Source: Peptoniphilus_A sp001811425
GTDB lineage: Bacteria > Bacillota > Clostridia > Tissierellales > Peptoniphilaceae
Assembly (NCBI RefSeq): GCF_001811425.1
Contig: NZ_KV804745.1
Coordinates: 104,660-168,659 of the forward strand
Direction: 5' to 3'
DNA length: 64,000 nucleotides
Position 1 is the first letter of the stretch. The number at the start of each line of letters is the position of its first letter. Under the pieces are notes generated by a model, which saw only the letters and a program-made list of their open reading frames with translations, made no database searches and was not told where the DNA came from. The position numbers and the translations under genes were made by a program. This document shows, piece by piece, positions 59,464-64,000 of this stretch.

Positions 59464-62427
59464 ATGGAATTTTTTACACAGGCAGTTAATGTATTAAAGA
59501 TTTTGGTAATGGCAGTAGGAGCAGGACTTGGAGCATGGGGTGTTATCAACCTGATGGAAGGATATGGCAATGACAATCGTGCGACACGTTCATAAGTGAA
59601 AAGCTTATGCACTAAGTCGAAGGACTGAAAGTTCAAAACTTAGGAGAACTGGCAATCTGATAGGTAGAATGACGGGGTAACGCCCTGAAATGCCTACACT
59701 GATACTCCGATTGGCAATAAATATTAGACTAATTTATTGTCAAAAGCTCGGTGAAGTCGGCAGAGAGTAGCCGTAAGACTGATATTAACATCAGACACGA
59801 AAGCTGTTCAGAGGTGGACGGTGCTACCTATATGTCGGGTGTCGAATACGCATGGTGAGAATGTGTATACCAAAGCACTGACGTACTTCCGAATGTAAGG
59901 GTCTAAACGTTTGAATTTGCCTAACGGCAATTCCCATCAAAGATGGGGTGTTTGTGGATGAGTAAGAATGGTTGTTATGAAAATCCATATATCGTTACAG
60001 GCGATATGGTGAAAACTAAACACAGGCTTAGAGGAAGAACCTAAACGTATTCAAAGATAAGATTGTCGGAACGTGGTAAGCCAAGAGCATGGAAGCAGTC
60101 TAATGCTAATGAAGTGTTGAATGGGAAAATGACTGAAAAAAACAGCATATAACCGTTCTTTATCTTGGTGAAAGCGGTGGCACAGTACCTATGAAGCGAA
60201 AATAATAAGTTCGTGGAGGGATAGCCACCAGTCACAGGAAAGTACAAGAACTGAAATTAAGACAAACACAGCTTCGAGTATGACAAAGAAAATCAAATCC
60301 GAAAGGAGATGGTGACTGTGTCCACTTCGAAACAAACACTGAAACAAAGCAAAATCCGTTATACGGAATACTATGACTTGCAAAAAGTCCTTGATGATTT
60401 ATATGAAGATAGCGGTAATAATAAAGTATTTTCAAATTTAATGGAGTTGATAACTTCAAGAGAAAATATTAAACTTGCCTATCGTAGTATAAAAGGGAAC
60501 AAAGGAAGTCATACGGCTGGGGTAGATGGCAGAACAATAAAACATCTATCAAGGCTAAATGAAGAAGAATACATTTCTCTCATACAAAAACAGTTTCATT
60601 GGTATAAGCCACGCCCTGTAAAGAGAGTGGAAATGCGAAAGCCTAATGGGAAAATTAGACCTTTAGGAATACCAACTATTGTAGATAGAATTGTACAACA
60701 ATGTATCTTGCAAATATTAGAGCCAATATGTGAAGCCAAGTTTCATGACAGTTCCTATGGGTTTCGACCTAACAGGAGTACGGAACACGCTATTGCAGAA
60801 TGTGCAAGACTAATGCAGATACAGCACTTACACTATGTAGTCGATATTGATATACAAGGATTTTTCGATAACGTATATCATGCAAAGCTCATAAGGCAGC
60901 TTTGGAATTTAGGAATCCATGACAAAAAGTTACTTTGTATCATTAAGGAAATGCTTAAAGCAGACATAGTTATGCCCGATAAAAAGGTAATTACACCAAC
61001 AAAGGGAACACCACAAGGCGGAATATTATCACCGCTACTATCTAATGTAGTCTTGAACGAATTAGATTGGTGGGTTTCATCTCAATGGCTGACAATGCCT
61101 ACGCATTATCCATATAAACAGAGAACGAACAGTCAAGGAACAGAGATAAAAAGCCATACTTACAGAGCTTTAAGAACAAGCAACCTAAAAGAAATATACA
61201 TTGTAAGGTATGCTGATGATTTTAAGATATTTTGCCGTAATTACTACGATGCAAAAAGAACCTATCAGGCAGTTACAAAATGGTTGCAAGACCGATTAAA
61301 ACTAAATGTGAGTGAAGAAAAATCTAAAATAACAAATCTAAAACAAAGGTATTCGGAGTTCTTAGGATTTAAGCTTAAGGTTAAACCAAAAGGCAAAAAG
61401 TTTGTTGTACAGTCGCATATAAGTGATAAGGCACTGAAAAATGCAAAAGAAAATATTTCTAAATGTGTTGCGGATATAAAAAGACCTGCAAACGAAAAGG
61501 AACAGTACAAAGCAATAGCCAAGTATAATGCCACTGTTTCAGGCTTGCATAATTACTACCAAATAGCAACAAATGTAAGTTTGGACTTTGCTAAAATAGC
61601 CTTTCACATTAAAAAGCAGATGAACAACAGACTTGATATTAAAACCAGTGGAATGCTAAACAAAGGATTTATCAAAGAAAAATATGGAAAAAGTAAACAG
61701 CTTCGCTTCCTTAATGGACATCCGCTAATTCCAGTTGGATATATTAGGACAAAGGACGCAAAACACAAGAAAAAGGTTGTAAATAAATACACTGTAAAGG
61801 GCAGAGCTTTTATTCATAAAAATCTGCAAATCGATGTAGATACACTTGTTTGGTTGATGAGACATCCTGTACTTGATAAGAGTATAGAGTTTGCAGACAA
61901 CAGAATCTCGCTCTTTGCAGCACAATATGGCAGATGTGGGGTAACAGGTGTAAAACTTACACCAAACTATATACATTGCCATCACAAGATACCGCTTGAA
62001 CAAGGCGGTACAGACAGTTATAGCAACTTAATTCTTGTTACAGCTGCAGTTCATATACTTATCCATGCAACAAAAGAAGATACAATCCAAAAATATATAA
62101 AAGAGCTTGGCTTAACGGTCAAGCAGATCGAGAAATGTAATAAGCTTAGAAAAATGGCAGGATTGCCACTAATTTAGAAAAAAATAATTTGTTACGAAGT
62201 GTGTAAGTCTTAGTTAAAACGTGAAAATCTTTCTTGTGATGGAACGCCGTGTGCGGTGAAAGTCGCATGCACGGTGTGAAGTGGGGGAAAATCCGGAGAT
62301 AACATCAAAGGATTACCTATCACTATCGGGTGCAAAATCTCAAGGTATTAAGCAGCTGATGGCAGGAGGCGGTATTGTCCTAATCGGACTTAAGCTGATT
62401 CCACTTCTTGCCAATGTACTCAAGTAA
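59464..62427 (+). CDS. Maff2-family mobile element protein, split by a group II intron
   Basis: Exon 1 (59464-59578) reads MEFFTQAVNVLKILVMAVGA and ends at EGYGNDN plus one base. Exon 2 (62327-62427) completes that codon to Pro and continues GAKSQGIKQLMAGGGIVLIG to a TAA at 62425-62427. Joined, the product is 71 residues with two membrane helices, the Maff2 protein of CTn elements. The exact restoration of the frame (AATC joined to CGGG) supports the intron boundaries. Without splicing the product would stop soon after residue 38. Function is unknown; it lies just before trbL. Confidence 0.88.
60309..62177 (+). CDS. ltrA: Group II intron reverse transcriptase/maturase with HNH endonuclease
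   Basis: The 622-residue LtrA-type protein has RT motifs RPLGIPTIVDRIVQQCI, SSYGFRPNRSTEHAI, VVDIDIQGFFDNV, TPQGGILSPLLSN and the catalytic YADD (301-304 in IVRYADDFKIF). Maturase domain X follows at about 380-520. The C-terminal HNH domain has CGVTGVKLTPNYIHCHHKIPL and GGTDSYSNLILV. It supports splicing and retrohoming of the intron. ATG 60309 touches the AGGAG ribosome site, so GTG 60318 (9 nt spacing) is the more likely start. Confidence 0.93.
   Translation: MVTVSTSKQTLKQSKIRYTEYYDLQKVLDDLYEDSGNNKVFSNLMELITSRENIKLAYRSIKGNKGSHTAGVDGRTIKHLSRLNEEEYISLIQKQFHWYKPRPVKRVEMRKPNGKIRPLGIPTIVDRIVQQCILQILEPICEAKFHDSSYGFRPNRSTEHAIAECARLMQIQHLHYVVDIDIQGFFDNVYHAKLIRQLWNLGIHDKKLLCIIKEMLKADIVMPDKKVITPTKGTPQGGILSPLLSNVVLNELDWWVSSQWLTMPTHYPYKQRTNSQGTEIKSHTYRALRTSNLKEIYIVRYADDFKIFCRNYYDAKRTYQAVTKWLQDRLKLNVSEEKSKITNLKQRYSEFLGFKLKVKPKGKKFVVQSHISDKALKNAKENISKCVADIKRPANEKEQYKAIAKYNATVSGLHNYYQIATNVSLDFAKIAFHIKKQMNNRLDIKTSGMLNKGFIKEKYGKSKQLRFLNGHPLIPVGYIRTKDAKHKKKVVNKYTVKGRAFIHKNLQIDVDTLVWLMRHPVLDKSIEFADNRISLFAAQYGRCGVTGVKLTPNYIHCHHKIPLEQGGTDSYSNLILVTAAVHILIHATKEDTIQKYIKELGLTVKQIEKCNKLRKMAGLPLI
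62246..62277 (+). ncRNA. Group II intron domain V
   Basis: CCGTGTGCG-GTGAAAG-TCGCATGCACGG forms the conserved catalytic hairpin with a GNRA-type loop and bulge, as expected about 50 nt before the 3' splice site. Confidence 0.85.
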
Positions 62428-62446
62428 GAAGAAAAGGAGAGCTTAG

Positions 62447-63509
62447 ATGTTTGGGATATTCGACAAGATAGAAGAATTTTTTAAGGAACTTCTACTGGGC
62501 GGTATCCAAGCAAACTTANNNNNNNNNNNNNNNNNNNNNNNNNNNNNNNNNNNNNNNNNNNNNNNNNNNNNNNNNNNNNNNNNNNNNNNNNNNNNNNNNN
62601 NNNNNNNNNNNNNNNNNNGTTTCTTGACATCAACGATAAAGTTGGTGCAGTTGCAACAGATGTAGGAAAAACTCCCATGGGGTGGAACGGAGATGTATTT
62701 GCCTTTATCAAAAGCATTAACGATTCCGTCATTATTCCCATAGCGGGACTAATCATCACAGCAGTCCTTTGTATTGAGCTTATCAATATGGTAATGCAGA
62801 AAAACAATATGCATGATACGGACACCTTTGAATTTTTTAAGTACATCATTAAGATGTGGATTGCTGTATGGTTAGTATCTCATGCTTTTGAGTTTTCAAT
62901 GGCAGTCTTTGATGTGGCACAACATATGGTAAATAAGGCGGCAGGGGTGATAAATACCTCTGCCACCGTTTCCGGAGATCAGATAGTGGCAATGATGGAT
63001 ACCTTAAAAGAAAAGGGGCTTGGAGAGCTTGTCATGATTCTCTTTGAAACCTCACTCATAAAGGTTGCCATAGAGGTAATTTCCATTGTAATCATGCTTG
63101 TGGTTTACGGAAGAATGTTTGAGATTTATGTTTACTCATCGGTTTCAGCCATTCCATTTGCCACAATGGGAAACAAAGAGTGGGGACAAATTGGAACAAA
63201 CTATATCAAAGGACTGTTTGCACTGGGGCTACAAGGACTCTTTTTAATGGTTTGTCTTGGAATATATGCAGTATTAGTTAAGACAATAAAGATAACAGAT
63301 ATACACACAAGTACCATGACGATACTTGGATATGCGGTTTTGCTGGGGNNNNNNNNNNNNNNNNNNNNNNNNNNNNNNNNNNNNNNNNNNNNNNNNNNNN
63401 NNNNNNNNNNNNNNNNNNNNNNNNNNNNNNNNNNNNNNNNNNNNNNNNGCTGGGGTTAATGATGCTAAAGAGCGGAACTCTGGCCAAAAGCGTATTAAAT
63501 GCACACTAA
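62447..63509 (+). CDS. TrbL/VirB6-like conjugation membrane protein (CD1112 family; two scaffold gaps)
   Basis: The protein begins MFGIFDKIEEFFKELLLGGI, resumes after gap 3 with FLDINDKVGAVATDVGKTP, and has several membrane segments to GYAVLLG. After gap 4 it ends LMMLKSGTLAKSVLNAH and TAA 63507-63509. It is the VirB6/TrbL-type channel protein of CTn elements, part of the inner-membrane complex. Gap 4 is flanked by the same 7 nt (GCTGGGG), so it probably closes without loss. ATG 62447 follows AAAAGGAGAGC. Confidence 0.9.
62519..62618. other. Scaffold gap 3 (100 N)
   Basis: It interrupts the TrbL-like gene after QANL and resumes at FLDIND. In related proteins only a few residues separate these, so very little sequence is missing. 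Confidence 0.85.
63349..63448. other. Scaffold gap 4 (100 N)
   Basis: GCTGGGG ends the left flank and begins the right flank. Collapsing it restores the TrbL-like frame. Confidence 0.85.
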
Positions 63510-63526
63510 CAGAAAGGAAGGATAGG

Positions 63527-63790
63527 ATGATCAAAAGAAAAACAGTATTTACAGCAGCAGTAATCGGAGCAGGTGTTATAGCGGTGATTGATAGAATCAA
63601 ACTTTTTAGCAAGATTAATGACCTGGAAGAAAGAACAAAAGACATCGGTCGCTGCCATAATGACTTTTGTATTTTGCAGGAAAGATATAACAAAAATACA
63701 GATAAACAGATAGAAAGCATTCAGGAAGAAATCGGCTCTGTTTATGAACACATGGCAGAGCTTTCAAAGGAAAAAGAAGATGGGAGGTAA
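63527..63790 (+). CDS. Hypothetical membrane/coiled-coil protein of the element
   Basis: The 87-residue protein has a short hydrophobic N-terminus (TVFTAAVIGAGVIAVI) and a charged, helix-prone remainder (NDLEERTKDIGRCHNDFCILQ, then KQIESIQEEIGSVYEHMAEL) with likely coiled-coil character. I do not recognise a function. It lies between the TrbL-like and PrgI genes, a slot often occupied by a small unknown protein in these elements. ATG 63527 follows GGAAGGATAGG. Confidence 0.65.
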   Translation: MIKRKTVFTAAVIGAGVIAVIDRIKLFSKINDLEERTKDIGRCHNDFCILQERYNKNTDKQIESIQEEIGSVYEHMAELSKEKEDGR

Positions 63791-63793
63791 GTT

Positions 63794-64000
63794 ATGGCAT
63801 ATGTACCAATCCCAAAAGACCTAAAGAAGGTAAAAACAAAGGTAGCTTTTAACTTAACCAAAAGGCAGATGATAGGTTTCACACTCGCAGGACTGGTAGG
63901 ACTACCAGTCTATTTATTTATGCGAAAGGTCGTTCCAAATGATATTGCCGTCATATTTCTCATTGTGTCCACACTCCCTATATTTTTTATCACTCTTTTT
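63794..64000 (+). CDS. PrgI-family conjugation protein, partial (runs off window)
   Basis: The first 69 residues read MAYVPIPKDLKKVKTKVAFN, LTKRQMIGFTLAGLVGLPVY and two hydrophobic segments, matching PrgI-family proteins (VirB3-like) of CTn elements. They form part of the inner-membrane mating channel and are normally followed by the VirB4 ATPase gene. ATG 63794 follows GGGAGGTAAGTT. The 3' end is beyond the window. Confidence 0.9.
   Translation, partial: MAYVPIPKDLKKVKTKVAFNLTKRQMIGFTLAGLVGLPVYLFMRKVVPNDIAVIFLIVSTLPIFFITLF

Larger units (their letters stand above)
59579..62326 (+). mobile_element. Group II intron inserted in maff2
   Basis: The 5' end is GTGCGAC, the group II consensus (GUGYG). 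The 3' end is CACTAT, ending AY, right after domains V and VI. The length is 2748 nt. It encodes a reverse transcriptase/maturase at 60309. The 730 nt before that frame (59579-60308) hold the structured ribozyme domains I to IV and no other gene. Intron removal restores the maff2 reading frame, so splicing is probably intact. Confidence 0.92.
54378..64000 (+). mobile_element. Tn1549/CTn-type integrative conjugative element, left part
   Basis: All genes run rightwards in the order known from Tn1549 and Clostridioides CTn elements: CD1845-like, RepA-type initiator, DnaC-like ATPase, PcfB, VirD4 (CD1115), SSB, Maff2, TrbL-like (CD1112) and PrgI. The integrase, VirB4, relaxase and any cargo lie beyond the window. 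Four 100-N scaffold gaps fall inside. Codon use differs from the host's (more AAG, GGA, TAT-rich reading), consistent with transfer. Confidence 0.9.

Noticed and set aside
60041..60459. Minus-strand frames of 64-75 codons across the intron ribozyme and start of ltrA
   Set aside because: They lie in structured intron RNA sequence and in antisense of the reverse transcriptase, with no ribosome sites.

Overview
The window is AT-rich, low-GC Gram-positive (Firmicutes) DNA: arginine is mostly AGA, ribosome binding sites are strong GGAGG, intrinsic terminators follow most genes, and the tig-clpP-clpX-lon-engB order is typical. Sodium-coupled transporters, a membrane pyrophosphatase and many amino-acid-degrading enzymes suggest an anaerobic, amino-acid-fermenting coccus, possibly Peptoniphilaceae/Tissierellia. 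That placement is inference from gene content only.

About 1-31.8 kb is core chromosome. It holds the end of transketolase, two EamA exporters, MscS-DUF951, threonine ammonia-lyase and an Hsp20 gene with a textbook CtsR operator. Next come a T-box (Met) leader driving a fused homoserine acyltransferase/aspartokinase, GAPDH, SecG, a K+-dependent membrane pyrophosphatase and an M17 aminopeptidase. A CNNM/CorC protein, YeiH, ProS and the tig-clpP-clpX-lon-engB block follow, ending at a DUF1002 secreted protein.

About 31.9-45.9 kb is accessory amino-acid metabolism. A ygeX-ygeY pair is followed by an amidotransferase, two sodium symporters, an MmgE/PrpD protein and an octopine/nopaline-type dehydrogenase with a divergent LysR regulator. 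The segment is bracketed by the intact DUF1002 gene and a copy of that gene's last 31 codons, which looks like a rearrangement scar. A glutaminase remnant with an internal deletion follows. Then comes a three-gene set of an unusual ureohydrolase, an IclR regulator and an Nramp-fold transporter that lacks the family's metal-binding motifs.

About 46-54.4 kb returns to a core-like layout: nitroreductase, a candidate small RNA, an SLH-domain protein, a phnD-phnC-phnE-phnE-nucleotidase operon without C-P lyase genes, and rlmD.

From the 3' end of rlmD to the window end (54.4-64 kb) lies the left part of a Tn1549/CTn-type integrative conjugative element: CD1845-like, RepA, DnaC-like, PcfB, VirD4, SSB, Maff2, TrbL and PrgI proteins. 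Its maff2 gene is split by a group II intron whose boundaries can be read exactly. Four 100-N blocks in the element are scaffold gaps, and at least two of them can be closed from overlapping flanks.
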